DNA of 64,000 bases from Methylobacterium brachiatum (GCF_020523825.1 NZ_JAJALK010000018.1:1-64000); one strand, 5' to 3'. Counted from the stretch's first letter, positions 24,205-33,216 are shown. The notes: generated from the sequence alone by a model not told the origin. A program made the numbers and translations.

Positions 24205-27200
24205 GTGACGGCGGTCCTCGGACCGACCAACACCGGCAAGACGCATCTCGCGATCGAGCGGATGCTCGTGCACCCGACCGGCATGATCGGGCTGCCCCTG
24301 CGGCTGCTCGCCCGGGAGGTCTACCTGCGCGTGGTCGCCAAGGTCGGGCCCGAAAAGGTCGCCCTCGTGACCGGGGAAGAAAAAATCAAGCCGGATCGGC
24401 CGCGCTACTGGATCTGCACGATCGAGGCGATGCCGCGCGACCTCGACGTGGCCTACGTCGCCATCGACGAGATCCAGCTCGCCGCCGACATGGACCGCGG
24501 CCACGTCTTCACCGATCGCCTCCTCTACGTGCGGGGCCGGGAGGAGACGCTGCTGATCGGCTCCTCGACCATGCTGCCGCTGGTCCAGGGGCTGATCCCG
24601 AACGTCCACACCACGACGCGGCCGCGCCTGTCCAAGTTGAGCTTCGCGGGCGAGAAGCGGCTGTCGCGCCTGCCCCGGCGCACCGCGATCGTGGCCTTCT
24701 CGGCCGAGGAGGTCTACGCGATCGCCGAGCTGATCCGGCGCCAGCGCGGGGGCGCGGCGGTCGTGCTGGGCGCCCTCTCGCCTCGCACCCGCAACGCCCA
24801 GGTCGAGATGTACCAGGCGGGCGACGTGGATTACCTCGTGGCCACCGACGCGGTCGGCATGGGGCTCAATCTCGACGTCGACCACGTCGCCTTCGCGGCG
24901 AACTGGAAGTACGACGGCACCCGGTTCCGCAAGCTGACCCCCGCCGAGATGGGCCAGATCGCCGGGCGCGCCGGGCGCCACCTCGCCGACGGGACCTTCG
25001 GCTCCACGGGCCGCTGCCCGCCCTTCGAGCCCGAGATGGTCGAGCGGCTGGAGAATCACGACTTCGATCCGCTGCGCATCCTGCAATGGCGCAACCCGGA
25101 TCTCAGCTTCGGGACCCTGGAAGCGCTTCAGGCGAGCCTCGACGAGCACCCGCGCGAATCCGGCCTCACCCGCGCGCCGATGGGGCAGGACCAGCAGGCC
25201 CTCGAGATCCTGATGCGCGAGGACGACATCCGCGACATGGCGCGGAGCCAGTCCACGGTGCGGCGGCTCTGGGACGTCTGCGGGGTGCCCGACTACCGCA
25301 AGGTCCACCCGCAGGTGCATGCCGACCTCGTGGCGCAGCTCTACCGCTTCCTCATGAAGGGCATGGCCGGACGCATCCCCGACACGTGGTTCGCCGAGCA
25401 GATGGCGATGATCGACCGCACCGACGGCGACATCGATACGCTGTCCCGGCGGATCGCCCAGGGACGCACCTGGACCTTCGTGGCCAACCGCCCCGATTGG
25501 CTGCGCGACCCTGAACATTGGCAGGGCGAGACACGTCGGGTAGAGGACAGGCTGTCAGACGCCCTGCACGAACGCCTCGCGAGCCGCTTCGTCGACCGGC
25601 GCACAAGCGTCCTGATGCGGCGCCTGAGAGAGAACACGATGCTCGAAGCCCAAATTTCCGCCGACGGTGACGTCACCGTCGAGGGTCAGCATGTCGGTCA
25701 CCTGCATGGATTCTTATTCGTCCCGGATGCGAGCGCTGAGGGGCACGAGGCCAAGACTCTGAGGAGCGCCGCCGAGAAGGCGCTCTCCGGGGAGATCGAG
25801 GCCCGGGCCGACCGCTTCGCGGCGACGGCCGATTCCACGCTCGTGCTCGCGCATGACGGGATGATTCGCTGGACCGGCGCCCCGGTGGCGAAGCTGACCC
25901 CCGGTGAGAAGCTGTTCGCGCCGCAGATTCGCCTCCTCGCCGATGACAGCCTGACCGGCGCGCATCGCGAGAAGGTCGAAGCGCGCCTCGATGCCTGGCT
26001 GAAGGCCATGATCGTGCGCCTGCTCGGCCCGCTGATGGAGCTCGAGACCGCGGGCGACCTCACCGGCCTCGCCAAGGGCATCGGCTATCAGGTGGTCGAG
26101 GCCCTGGGCGTGCTGGAGCGCTCCAAGGTCGCTCAGGAGATGCGCAGCCTCGACCAGGAGGGGCGCGGAGCGCTCCGCCGGCACGGGGTGCGCTTCGGCG
26201 CCTACCACATCTTCCTGCCGGCCCTGCTGAAGCCGGCGCCGCGGACGCTGGCGGCCCAGCTCTGGGCCCTGCGCAACGGCGGGCTCGACCAGCGCGGCCT
26301 CGACGAGATCGCCCACTTGGCCGGTTCCGGCCGGACCTCGATCAAGGTCGATCGCGAGATCGCCAAGGGGCTCTACCGGGCGGCCGGCTTCCGCGTCAGC
26401 GGCGAGCGGGCGGTGCGGGTCGACATCCTGGAGCGGTTGGCCGACCTGATTCGCCCGGCGATCGCCTATCGCCCCGGCACGACGCCGGGCGCCCCGCCGG
26501 ACGGCACGGCCGACGGCGACGCGTTCGTCGCCACGGTCGGCATGACCTCGCTGGTCGGCTGCTCGGGCGAGGATTTCGCCTCGATCCTGAAGTCCCTGGG
26601 CTACACGCTGGAGGCTCGTCCCGGCCCGGCCATCACGGTGCCTCTGGTGCCCGCCGCCGCGACCGCCCCCGCCGTGGTCACCCCGCCGTCGGGCGAGGCG
26701 GAGACGACGGGCCACGAATCAGCGGGCGAGGCCGGCGCCGACGAGGCGGATGCCGTCGCTCAGGCCGCGGACGCCTCCGGCGATGCGGTTTCGGCTGCCG
26801 ACAGCCCGGACGCCGCTGAGAGCACCGAGCCGGCCGTCTCGGCCGAATCCAGCCCGGAGGCCGAAGGTGCCGCCACCCCCGAAGCCCCGGCGGAGGCCGA
26901 GCCCGTCGCGGCGGCTGCCGAAGCCGAGCCTGTGCCGGAAGAGGCTCCGGCCGAGGCTGCGCAGGCTGCCGAAGCAACCGAGGACGCATCCGAGGCGGGT
27001 ACGCCTCCGTCCGCCGAAACGGCTGCCGCGAACGCGTCGGAAGCGACCGAGGCTGCGCCCGCCGGTGCCGAGGGCGAGGCCCCGGCGGAGCAGGTCCTGA
27101 TCGAGGTCTGGCGCCTGCAGCGTCACCAGCGTCCGGCCAATCCCCGGCCGCAGAACCGTCCGCGCGGGGCGGGTCGTGGGCGCGACGGTGGCCAGCCGGG

Positions 27201-27507
27201 TCAGCACCAGGGTCCGGGTCGCCCGGAAGGCGCGCGACCCGAGCAGCGGCGTGCCGAGGGCGGCGATCGCCCCGGCAACGAGGGCGGTCCGCGTACCGGA
27301 CGCGATCGGGGTCCCCGTCGGGACCGTTTCGAGGGCGGCCGGCCGGAGCGCCGGGACGACCAGCGCAACGCCGAGCAGCGTCATGCGGCGCCGCGGCCCG
27401 ACCAGCGTCCGCCCCGGCGCGAGCGGGCTCCCGACCCCGATTCGCCGTTTGCCAAGCTGGCCGCGCTGAAGGCGCAGCTCGAAGCCGGCGACGGCGGGAA
27501 GCGCTGA
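24205..27507 (+). CDS. Suv3-like ATP-dependent RNA helicase with low-complexity RGG-type tail
   Basis: About 1100 residues. The ATPase starts almost at once: GPTNTGKT (Walker A) and AIDEIQLAADMDRGH, a DEIQ box replacing DEAD. QIAGRAGR is helicase motif VI. This is the bacterial homologue of mitochondrial SUV3, likely an RNA-unwinding enzyme of the degradosome. Residues 830-970 are Ala/Glu-rich and 975-1090 are Arg/Gly/Pro/Gln-rich, a probable disordered RNA-binding tail. GTG at 24205 is the first standard start, but the frame is open and protein-like upstream (PLRPLPGRSLPRDVRARG); no ATG exists there, and AAGGA at 24127 precedes an ATC at 24142, a possible rare start. The S4 gene follows closely. 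Confidence 0.85.
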   Translation: MTAVLGPTNTGKTHLAIERMLVHPTGMIGLPLRLLAREVYLRVVAKVGPEKVALVTGEEKIKPDRPRYWICTIEAMPRDLDVAYVAIDEIQLAADMDRGHVFTDRLLYVRGREETLLIGSSTMLPLVQGLIPNVHTTTRPRLSKLSFAGEKRLSRLPRRTAIVAFSAEEVYAIAELIRRQRGGAAVVLGALSPRTRNAQVEMYQAGDVDYLVATDAVGMGLNLDVDHVAFAANWKYDGTRFRKLTPAEMGQIAGRAGRHLADGTFGSTGRCPPFEPEMVERLENHDFDPLRILQWRNPDLSFGTLEALQASLDEHPRESGLTRAPMGQDQQALEILMREDDIRDMARSQSTVRRLWDVCGVPDYRKVHPQVHADLVAQLYRFLMKGMAGRIPDTWFAEQMAMIDRTDGDIDTLSRRIAQGRTWTFVANRPDWLRDPEHWQGETRRVEDRLSDALHERLASRFVDRRTSVLMRRLRENTMLEAQISADGDVTVEGQHVGHLHGFLFVPDASAEGHEAKTLRSAAEKALSGEIEARADRFAATADSTLVLAHDGMIRWTGAPVAKLTPGEKLFAPQIRLLADDSLTGAHREKVEARLDAWLKAMIVRLLGPLMELETAGDLTGLAKGIGYQVVEALGVLERSKVAQEMRSLDQEGRGALRRHGVRFGAYHIFLPALLKPAPRTLAAQLWALRNGGLDQRGLDEIAHLAGSGRTSIKVDREIAKGLYRAAGFRVSGERAVRVDILERLADLIRPAIAYRPGTTPGAPPDGTADGDAFVATVGMTSLVGCSGEDFASILKSLGYTLEARPGPAITVPLVPAAATAPAVVTPPSGEAETTGHESAGEAGADEADAVAQAADASGDAVSAADSPDAAESTEPAVSAESSPEAEGAATPEAPAEAEPVAAAAEAEPVPEEAPAEAAQAAEATEDASEAGTPPSAETAAANASEATEAAPAGAEGEAPAEQVLIEVWRLQRHQRPANPRPQNRPRGAGRGRDGGQPGQHQGPGRPEGARPEQRRAEGGDRPGNEGGPRTGRDRGPRRDRFEGGRPERRDDQRNAEQRHAAPRPDQRPPRRERAPDPDSPFAKLAALKAQLEAGDGGKR

Positions 27508-27516
27508 CGCGCCCGC

Positions 27517-27810
27517 ATGCGGGAGGGTCGGCAGCGGCTCGACAAATGGCTGTGGTTCGCGCGCTTCGCGCGGACCCGATCCCTGGCCGCGCGCCTGTCC
27601 GAGGACGGTTTCGTGCGGGTGAACGGAACCCGGGCCGAGAACCCGGCCAAGGGCATCGTGATCGGGGATGTCGTGACGGTGGCCGCCCCGCACGCGACCC
27701 TGGCGGTGCGCGTGCGCGGCCTCGGCGAGCGACGGGGGCCGGCCCCGGAGGCGCGGCTTCTCTACGAGGACCTCGCCGGCATCCCGATCGCGGTCGACCC
27801 GTCCGAGTGA
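27517..27810 (+). CDS. S4 domain RNA-binding protein, Hsp15-like
   Basis: 97 residues. RQRLDKWLWFARFARTRSLAARL is the S4 alpha-L RNA-binding signature, followed by GFVRVNGTRAENPAKGIVIGDVVTV. Related to E. coli Hsp15 (HslR), which binds free 50S subunits carrying nascent chains after heat shock. Only 9 bp after the helicase gene, so probably co-transcribed. A hairpin with T-run at 27919-27940 ends the unit. Confidence 0.88.
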   Translation: MREGRQRLDKWLWFARFARTRSLAARLSEDGFVRVNGTRAENPAKGIVIGDVVTVAAPHATLAVRVRGLGERRGPAPEARLLYEDLAGIPIAVDPSE

Positions 27811-27918
27811 TGAGCCGGCGCCACAGCGGCCGGTCGAGGACCCGATCGCGGGCGCCCTGGGACACCGGCGCGCTTGTCAGCCCGGAAGGCAGGGTCTAGA
27901 GCCATCGGCTTCCGAAAG

Positions 27919-27940
27919 ACCCGGTTCGACGCCGGGTTTT
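27919..27940 (+). terminator. Intrinsic terminator after the helicase-S4 unit
   Basis: ACCCGG at 27919-27924 pairs with CCGGGT at 27932-27937 and is followed by TTT (27938-27940). Stem of 6 bp, loop of 7. Placed between the S4 gene and fdxA. Confidence 0.55.
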
Positions 27941-28027
27941 GCGGCGCACGATCGCAGCGCCACCGGGGCGTGCGGGCCTTCGAGGCTCCGCCCGGGCAGA
28001 CCAGAATTTTTAGGACGAAGACAGCCG

Positions 28028-28366
28028 ATGACCTACGTCGTCACCGACAACTGCATCAAGTGCAAGTACATGGACTGCGTCGAGGTGTGTCCGGTGGACT
28101 GCTTCTACGAGGGCGAGAACATGCTCGTCATCCATCCGGATGAGTGCATCGATTGCGGCGTCTGCGAGCCGGAATGCCCCGCCGAGGCGATCAAGCCCGA
28201 CACGGAATCGAATCTGGAGACGTGGCTCAAGCTCAACGCCGACTACGCGAAGAGCTGGCCCAACATCACCCAGAAGAAGGACGCTCCGGCCGACGCCAAG
28301 GAGTGGGACGGCGTCGCCGGCAAGCTCGAGGCGCATTTCTCGGCCAACCCCGGCTCCGGCGACTAG
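28028..28366 (+). CDS. fdxA: Seven-iron ferredoxin FdxA
   Basis: 112 residues. Nine cysteines at 9, 12, 17, 21, 25, 40, 43, 46 and 50 match the 7Fe ferredoxin FdI layout: C9, C17 and C50 hold the [3Fe-4S] cluster and C21, C40, C43, C46 the [4Fe-4S] cluster. A low-potential electron carrier of the cytoplasm, conserved between the Suv3/S4 genes and carD in this group. ATG at 28028; the C-terminal extension after residue 60 is normal for alphaproteobacteria. Confidence 0.96.
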   Translation: MTYVVTDNCIKCKYMDCVEVCPVDCFYEGENMLVIHPDECIDCGVCEPECPAEAIKPDTESNLETWLKLNADYAKSWPNITQKKDAPADAKEWDGVAGKLEAHFSANPGSGD

Positions 28367-28925
28367 AACCGGCTGCAGGGCTGGTCGTCGATGCGGCGCC
28401 GGGGCTTTAAATGCCGCCGTGACGCTGCACAAACTGGATAACGGATCGCCTCACGATGTTGCGATCTGTCGTCGGGTTACCCGGTCCCTGTCGATCGCGA
28501 TCCAAACCGTTCACGACGTGCGTCCTGCGAAGCCCTGGGCCGCAGGCATGTCATTCCTCTCCGGCCGAGCCGGTGTAAAACTCTTTCGAGGCGACGCCCG
28601 GACCGCGCGCGCTTCTTCAGGGATGCTTTGATCTGTGCGCTGGATTGTGATACACAATCCGCCTGCCGTCGCTCGCGCCAGACGTGCTCCCTCCGGCCGA
28701 AACGCCTTTCGCTTTCGTGAATTAGGAGTGGTGGCACGCGAACGACCGCCGAGGGTGACTTCGGCGGATGTTCCGGTGTTTGCACGGTCGCGCCGGGGAA
28801 CGCCCGGGTGCTCGTCCTCCGGGGCGGGTCATCCCGGGAACGGCGAGGCAAACCGGGTATCCCGCCCGGAAGAACACGGTTTTGCGCGGCGCGGAGCGTC
28901 GCGCGCCAGTGGAGGCCCTTCTCGC
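28367..28925. other. Intergenic region, 559 bp, upstream of carD
   Basis: No convincing ORF. It contains a perfect palindrome at 28642-28660 (listed) and a weak AT-richer zone (28380-28440). The region from about 28740 to 28925 reads as an untranslated leader of carD. Length and palindrome suggest more regulation than the other genes in this block. Confidence 0.5.
28642..28660. promoter_or_regulatory. Perfect palindrome GGATTGTGATACACAATCC upstream of carD
   Basis: 8-bp arms (28642-28649 and 28653-28660) around a 3-bp centre, a dyad typical of a dimeric regulator site. It is embedded in locally AT-rich DNA 265 bp before carD. The centre TGTGATACACA resembles sites of several dimeric HTH proteins, but the binding factor is not known. 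Confidence 0.55.
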
Positions 28926-29525
28926 ATGACCACAGCCAAGAAGACGACGACCGCAGGCCGGCAAGGCTTCAAGACCGGTGAGGCCGTCGTATATCCGGCC
29001 CACGGCGTCGGTCGCATCACCGCGATCGAGGAGCAAGAGATCGCGGGTTACAAGCTTGAGCTGTTCGTCGTCTCGTTCGAGAAGGACAAGATGGTCCTGC
29101 GCGTCCCGACCGCGAAGGCCAACTCCGTCGGCATGCGCAAGCTCGCCGAGCCGGATCTGGTGAAGAAGGCCCTGGACGTGCTGACCGGCCGCGCCCGGAT
29201 CAAGCGGACCATGTGGTCGCGCCGGGCCCAGGAATACGAGGCGAAGATCAATTCGGGCGATCTGCTCGCGGTCACCGAGGTGGTGCGCGACCTGTTCCGC
29301 TCGGAGGCTCAGCCCGAGCAGTCCTACTCGGAGCGTCAGCTCTACGAGGCTGCCCTCGACCGGATCGTGCGCGAGATCTCCTCGGTCAACCGCATCACCG
29401 AGACCGAGGCGCTGAAGCTCATCGAGCAGAGCCTGGCGAAGTCGCCGCGCCGCGCCAAGAGCGAGGCCGAGCCGGAGGCGGAAGCCGAGGGTGAAGGCGA
29501 CGACATCCAGGAAGTGGCCGCCTGA
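28926..29525 (+). CDS. carD: CarD/CdnL family transcription regulator
   Basis: 199 residues. The RNA polymerase-interaction domain is KTGEAVVYPAHGVGRITAIEEQEI (residues 16-40), a Tudor-like CdnL fold; the rest is helical and binds the upstream fork of promoter DNA. CarD stabilises the open promoter complex, mainly at rRNA and growth genes. The C-terminus is acidic (EAEPEAEAEGEGDD). ATG at 28926. An intrinsic terminator follows at 29555-29580. Confidence 0.93.
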   Translation: MTTAKKTTTAGRQGFKTGEAVVYPAHGVGRITAIEEQEIAGYKLELFVVSFEKDKMVLRVPTAKANSVGMRKLAEPDLVKKALDVLTGRARIKRTMWSRRAQEYEAKINSGDLLAVTEVVRDLFRSEAQPEQSYSERQLYEAALDRIVREISSVNRITETEALKLIEQSLAKSPRRAKSEAEPEAEAEGEGDDIQEVAA

Positions 29526-29863
29526 GGCGTCCATCCCTTCGAGACGTTGCAAAGCCCGGCCCCGGTGGCCGGGTTTTTTTATGCCCTCGCGCCGGGCGCG
29601 ATCGATCGTGGCCGAACCAGCCGGCGCCTTTTCCACACCGCTTCGGAGGGTCGGGGACTGGACGGCGGGGCGCCGAAACCCATGTCATCCGGACGGAACA
29701 CGAAAACGTGGCCGTCCGGCTGTCGCACTGCGAAGGGATGCGGCGGAACTTTCGCGTTTTGCCTTCCGTTGTCGGTTGCCTGGCGCCGCCGTTCGGTGAC
29801 GCCCTGCGGGTTGGACGCTCCGTTCGGCGCCGCAACAGCACTCGGCAACAAGAGGCAGGCGGG
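29526..29863. other. Intergenic region carD / rpoH, 338 bp
   Basis: Holds the carD terminator and presumably the rpoH promoter. The plus-strand frame that continues up from rpoH to 29708 has no sigma-factor features and is treated as leader. No other structured element recognised. Confidence 0.45.
29555..29580 (+). terminator. Intrinsic terminator after carD
   Basis: CCCGGCC at 29555-29561 pairs with GGCCGGG at 29567-29573, followed at once by seven T (29574-29580). A classic Rho-independent terminator. Confidence 0.93.
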
Positions 29864-30739
29864 ATGGCTGATATCGCTGGAATTCGTCGGCAGTTCATTC
29901 GGACTGCCATGGAGGCGCCCTTCCTGGCACGGGAAGAAGAGCGCGGCCTCGCCGTCCGCTGGAAGGACAACCGCGACGAGCGGGCGCTGCACCGCCTGAT
30001 TTCAGCCCATATGCGCCTCGTCATCGCCCTGGCGGGGCGTTTTCGTCACTACGGCCTGCCGATGGCCGACCTCGTGCAAGAGGGGCATGTCGGCTTGATG
30101 GAAGCCGCCGCGCGCTTCGAGCCGGAGCGGGATGTCCGGTTCTCGACCTACGCGACGTGGTGGATCCGCGCCTCGATCCAGGATTACATCCTGCGCAACT
30201 GGTCGATCGTGCGCGGGGGCACGTCCTCGGCCCAGAAGGCTTTGTTCTTCAATCTGCGCCGGCTGCGCGCTCGGCTGATGCAATCCACCGAGGAGCATGT
30301 CGGCGACGAGATCCACCGCCGCATCGCGACCGCCATCGGCGTCTCGCGCGACGACGTGGCGCTGATGGATGCCCGCCTCTCCGGCCCCGACATGTCGCTG
30401 AACGCGCCGGTCGGTGAGGACAACGACGCGTCCTCCGAGCGGATGGACTTTTTGGTCGACGGCGCCGCGCTGCCGGACGAGACCGTGAGTGCCACGGTCG
30501 ACGGCGAGCGACGCCTCAGCTGGCTGCAGCAGGCGCTCACGGTGCTGTCCGAGCGCGAGTTGCGGATCCTGCGCGAGCGCCGCCTCGCCGAGGATCAGGC
30601 GACCCTGGAGGCCCTGGGCCAGCGCCTCGGCATCTCGAAGGAGCGCGTCCGCCAGATCGAGAACCGCGCCCTGGAAAAGCTCCGCCGCGCCCTGGCCGAC
30701 CGCTTCCCCGCTGCCACCGGCAGCCCGCATATCGGCTGA
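29864..30739 (+). CDS. rpoH: Heat-shock sigma factor RpoH (sigma-32 family)
   Basis: 291 residues. Region 2 has LVIALAGRFRHYGLPMADLVQEGHVGLMEAAARFEPERDVRFSTYATWWIRA, the RpoH box QKALFFNLRRLR follows, and region 4 ends with LGISKERVRQIENRALEKLR. RpoH directs transcription of chaperone and protease genes. The ATG at 29864 follows AGGCAGGCGGG. Placement next to carD is conserved; some related species have two rpoH genes, so a paralogue may exist elsewhere. A bidirectional terminator (30771-30797) follows. Confidence 0.93.
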   Translation: MADIAGIRRQFIRTAMEAPFLAREEERGLAVRWKDNRDERALHRLISAHMRLVIALAGRFRHYGLPMADLVQEGHVGLMEAAARFEPERDVRFSTYATWWIRASIQDYILRNWSIVRGGTSSAQKALFFNLRRLRARLMQSTEEHVGDEIHRRIATAIGVSRDDVALMDARLSGPDMSLNAPVGEDNDASSERMDFLVDGAALPDETVSATVDGERRLSWLQQALTVLSERELRILRERRLAEDQATLEALGQRLGISKERVRQIENRALEKLRRALADRFPAATGSPHIG

Positions 30740-30770
30740 ACGTTCCGCGAGACGGTTCGATCGTTCCAAC

Positions 30771-30797
30771 AAGCCCGGCCTCACAGGCCGGGCTTTT
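30771..30797. terminator. Bidirectional intrinsic terminator, rpoH / MFS gene
   Basis: AAGCCCGGCCT at 30771-30781 and AGGCCGGGCTT at 30785-30795 form an 11-bp perfect stem with a 3-base loop, followed by TT. The A and T ends give a U-run on both strands. It serves rpoH (plus) and the MFS gene (minus). Confidence 0.9.
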
Positions 30798-30848
30798 CGC
30801 GTTCCTGGCAGGAGCAACCCGCTCGGCAGACGCGTCCCCCAGGTCGCC

Positions 30849-32081
30849 CTACGCCCCCTGGATCGCAGCCCCCTGCCGCTCCCGCCGGCGCCTGCGGCGG
30901 CCGGGCTCGGGGGTGGCGTCGAGCCAGATCACCAGCGCCAGGGCAATGAGCGCCGGCACGCCGAGGGCCAGGAACGCGCCGGTCCAGCCGAACAGCCCGT
31001 AGGAGAGGCCGCCGTACCAGCCCGACAGGGCGCCGCCGACGCCCTGCACCGCGTTGACGCTGCCGAGCGCCGTCTGGGTGCGTCCGGAGCCCCAGGTCAG
31101 GTCGGCGACGACCACCGGCACCGCCACCCCGACGATGCCCGAGGCGACGCCGTCCAGGATTTCCGCGCTGATGAGCCAGACCGGATCGTCGATCAGGCCC
31201 GACAGCAGAGCCCGCACCGGCAACACCGCGAACGCCACCATCAGGAGCTGGCGCCGTCCGCGCCGATCCGCCAGGGAGCCGGCGAACAGGGCCACCGGCA
31301 CCATCACGAGCTGCGCCACCATGACGTAGCGGGCGGTCCAGGTCGTGGCATCGGCGGCGGTGGCGACGAGCTTCTGACCGAGCAGGGACAGCATGCCGCC
31401 GTTGCCGAGGTTGAACAGCGTCAGCGCCACGGTGAGAACCAGCAGGCGCCGGTTGCCGAGAACCTGACGGATGCCGCTGCGCTGCGGCTCCTCGTCCTCG
31501 CCCTCCTTCCAGCCCACGGCGCGGCGCCGGTTCCAGGCGCCGGCCGGCGTCGTCAGCGTCGCGACGATCGCGGCGACCGCCATGCCGCCCAGCACCCAGA
31601 AGGCGATGGCCGGGCCGAACGTGCCGGTGCCGAGGCTGATGCCACCGGCGGCGACCAGGATGCCGACATGGTTGAACGCCTGGTTGCGGCCCTGCTGCTT
31701 GGGAAACCCGTCCTTGCCGACGATCCCCAGGGTCAGCGCCGCGACGGCCGGCAGCAGCAGCGTGCCGCCGGCGGCGGCCAGCAGCTGCGCCACGAGCACC
31801 GCGGGGAAGCTGCGCGCCGGCAGGAGCAGAAGCGTGCCCGCCAGGATCGCCGCGCAGGCCAACGCCACCAGCAGGCGCGGACGCGGGAAGCGATCGACCA
31901 GGGCCCCGAACGGGCCGCTCAGGAACAGCGTCCCGATTCCCACCAGGGTGATGACGAAGCCGACCCGCGCCGGACTCCAAGAGGCCGCCTGCGCCAGCCA
32001 GGTGCCCAGGAACGGGCCGAGCCCTCCCTGGATGTCCCCGGTGAACAGGTTGATCAAAGCGAGATGTGCGGTGGGACTCAT
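30849..32081 (-). CDS. Major facilitator superfamily transporter
   Basis: 410 residues with about twelve hydrophobic segments; the loop between helices 2 and 3 has the GPFGALVDRFPRPR variant of the MFS motif A. Probably a proton-driven exporter; substrate unknown. ATG at 32081 gives the first helix (LALINLFTGD) directly; the frame extends to 32159 without a better start. Upstream of it, in the same direction, are the tautomerase and DUF4865 genes, suggesting a small operon under the divergent LysR. Confidence 0.85.
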   Translation of the reverse strand: MSPTAHLALINLFTGDIQGGLGPFLGTWLAQAASWSPARVGFVITLVGIGTLFLSGPFGALVDRFPRPRLLVALACAAILAGTLLLLPARSFPAVLVAQLLAAAGGTLLLPAVAALTLGIVGKDGFPKQQGRNQAFNHVGILVAAGGISLGTGTFGPAIAFWVLGGMAVAAIVATLTTPAGAWNRRRAVGWKEGEDEEPQRSGIRQVLGNRRLLVLTVALTLFNLGNGGMLSLLGQKLVATAADATTWTARYVMVAQLVMVPVALFAGSLADRRGRRQLLMVAFAVLPVRALLSGLIDDPVWLISAEILDGVASGIVGVAVPVVVADLTWGSGRTQTALGSVNAVQGVGGALSGWYGGLSYGLFGWTGAFLALGVPALIALALVIWLDATPEPGRRRRRRERQGAAIQGA

Positions 32082-32165
32082 GCGATCCAGGTCTGGCGGC
32101 GGGCCCCGCACCTGAACGTCGTCCCGCGTACGGTCAAGCCCGGCTCGGCTCGGCCGCACCCGCCG

Positions 32166-32558
32166 TCACGGATCCGCCGGCCCGTACGACATCAGCCCAT
32201 CGCCGAACGACCAGTTCTCGGGAGCCACCTCGACCAAGTTGACCAGCACGTTGGCCGGCTTCACGCCCGGCTCGCGTGCGAGGTTGCGGGCGATGGCGGC
32301 GTAGAGCGCGCGCTTCTGGGCAGTGGTCCGCGTGGCGTTGGCGGTGATCTGGATGGCGACAAGGTCGTCGCTGCGATGAATGCCGAGATAGTCCGGCCCG
32401 TAGTGGAAGTTCGCCGCCTGGTGCTCATGCACGAAGGCGAACAGGTCGCCCTCCGCTACGGCGAAGGTCTCGCGCAGGGCCGCGTAGACGCCCTCCACGA
32501 GGGTGTTGCGGTCTGCCGGAGGCGTGCCGGCACGCAGGGAAATGCGGATGATGGGCAT
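32166..32558 (-). CDS. Tautomerase family protein
   Basis: 130 residues. Starts MPIIRISLRAG, so the catalytic proline (Pro after Met removal) of the 4-oxalocrotonate tautomerase superfamily is present. Two beta-alpha-beta units follow, as expected for a longer member: the first up to residue 60, the second from LVAIQITANATRTTAQKRALYAAIA. Reaction presumably keto-enol tautomerisation of a small aromatic or keto acid; substrate unknown. Lies between DUF4865 and the MFS gene, all minus strand. Confidence 0.82.
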   Translation of the reverse strand: MPIIRISLRAGTPPADRNTLVEGVYAALRETFAVAEGDLFAFVHEHQAANFHYGPDYLGIHRSDDLVAIQITANATRTTAQKRALYAAIARNLAREPGVKPANVLVNLVEVAPENWSFGDGLMSYGPADP

Positions 32559-32573
32559 CGACGTCTACCGCGC

Positions 32574-33134
32574 TCAGAGACTGCGCAGGGCCGCGAGGCC
32601 GGGGGCGGCGAGATGCGCGACCTCGGTGCCGGACTCTGCATCGACGCGGTCGGCCTCCAGCGTGAAGCGCGTCAGCCGCCACGTGGCGGGGTCGAGGCCG
32701 ACCAGAGTGGCCAGGACACCCGGGTGCCCGGCGATGTCCCGTCCCCGGACCTGCTCGGTCTCTCGCAAGCGGGCGAGATCCTCGTCGGGGCCGATCTGCC
32801 GCGTCTCCTCGGACAGGGTGAGCGTGGTCGCGGCGGCGCCGAGCGTCACGGTGAACGGAAGCCAGGTCTCAACCTGTGGCCGGCCGAAACCGTCGATCAC
32901 GGCCTGGAAGCCCGGCCCGGAGAGGAAATCGGCGGCGGCACCGGCGTCGCGCCAGAGATAGAAGGAACTGTAGGCGTTCGCCGCCGCTCCGCGCACACGC
33001 TCCTCGACGGTGACGGCCTTGAAGATGAGGCCCGGTATCGCGTCCCAGGCGGGCGCCCGTTCGGCCACCCGCGCACGAATTCGGTCCATCGGATAATCTG
33101 CCGGCAAGCGATGCCGGTAACGGGCCACGAGCAT
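32574..33134 (-). CDS. DUF4865 family protein
   Basis: 186 residues. Starts MLVARYRHRLPADYPMDRIRARVAERAPAWDAIPGLIFKAV, followed by YSSFYLWRDAGAAADFLSGPGFQAV; this is the DUF4865 pattern, a dimeric alpha/beta-barrel-like protein of unknown activity, often beside a tautomerase and a LysR gene. ATG at 33134. It lies 15 bp before the tautomerase gene, and its promoter region is shared with the divergent LysR. Confidence 0.82.
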   Translation of the reverse strand: MLVARYRHRLPADYPMDRIRARVAERAPAWDAIPGLIFKAVTVEERVRGAAANAYSSFYLWRDAGAAADFLSGPGFQAVIDGFGRPQVETWLPFTVTLGAAATTLTLSEETRQIGPDEDLARLRETEQVRGRDIAGHPGVLATLVGLDPATWRLTRFTLEADRVDAESGTEVAHLAAPGLAALRSL

Positions 33135-33178
33135 CGTCCCCTCCTGGGTTGCAGCGGGACGATTGCAGGGGGCAGCCA

Positions 33179-33212
33179 TATGAGCCAGATATCGTGGGCT
33201 ATATCTCTCATA
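33179..33212. promoter_or_regulatory. LysR-type operator between DUF4865 and lysR
   Basis: Nested inverted repeats in the 82-bp divergent intergenic region: outer arms TATGAG (33179-33184) and CTCATA (33207-33212), inner arms AGATAT (33187-33192) and ATATCT (33201-33206). Dyads with an AT-rich centre and a T-N11-A type core are usual for LysR regulators. It lies in the AT-rich part where both promoters should be. Confidence 0.65.
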
Positions 33213-33216
33213 ACGG

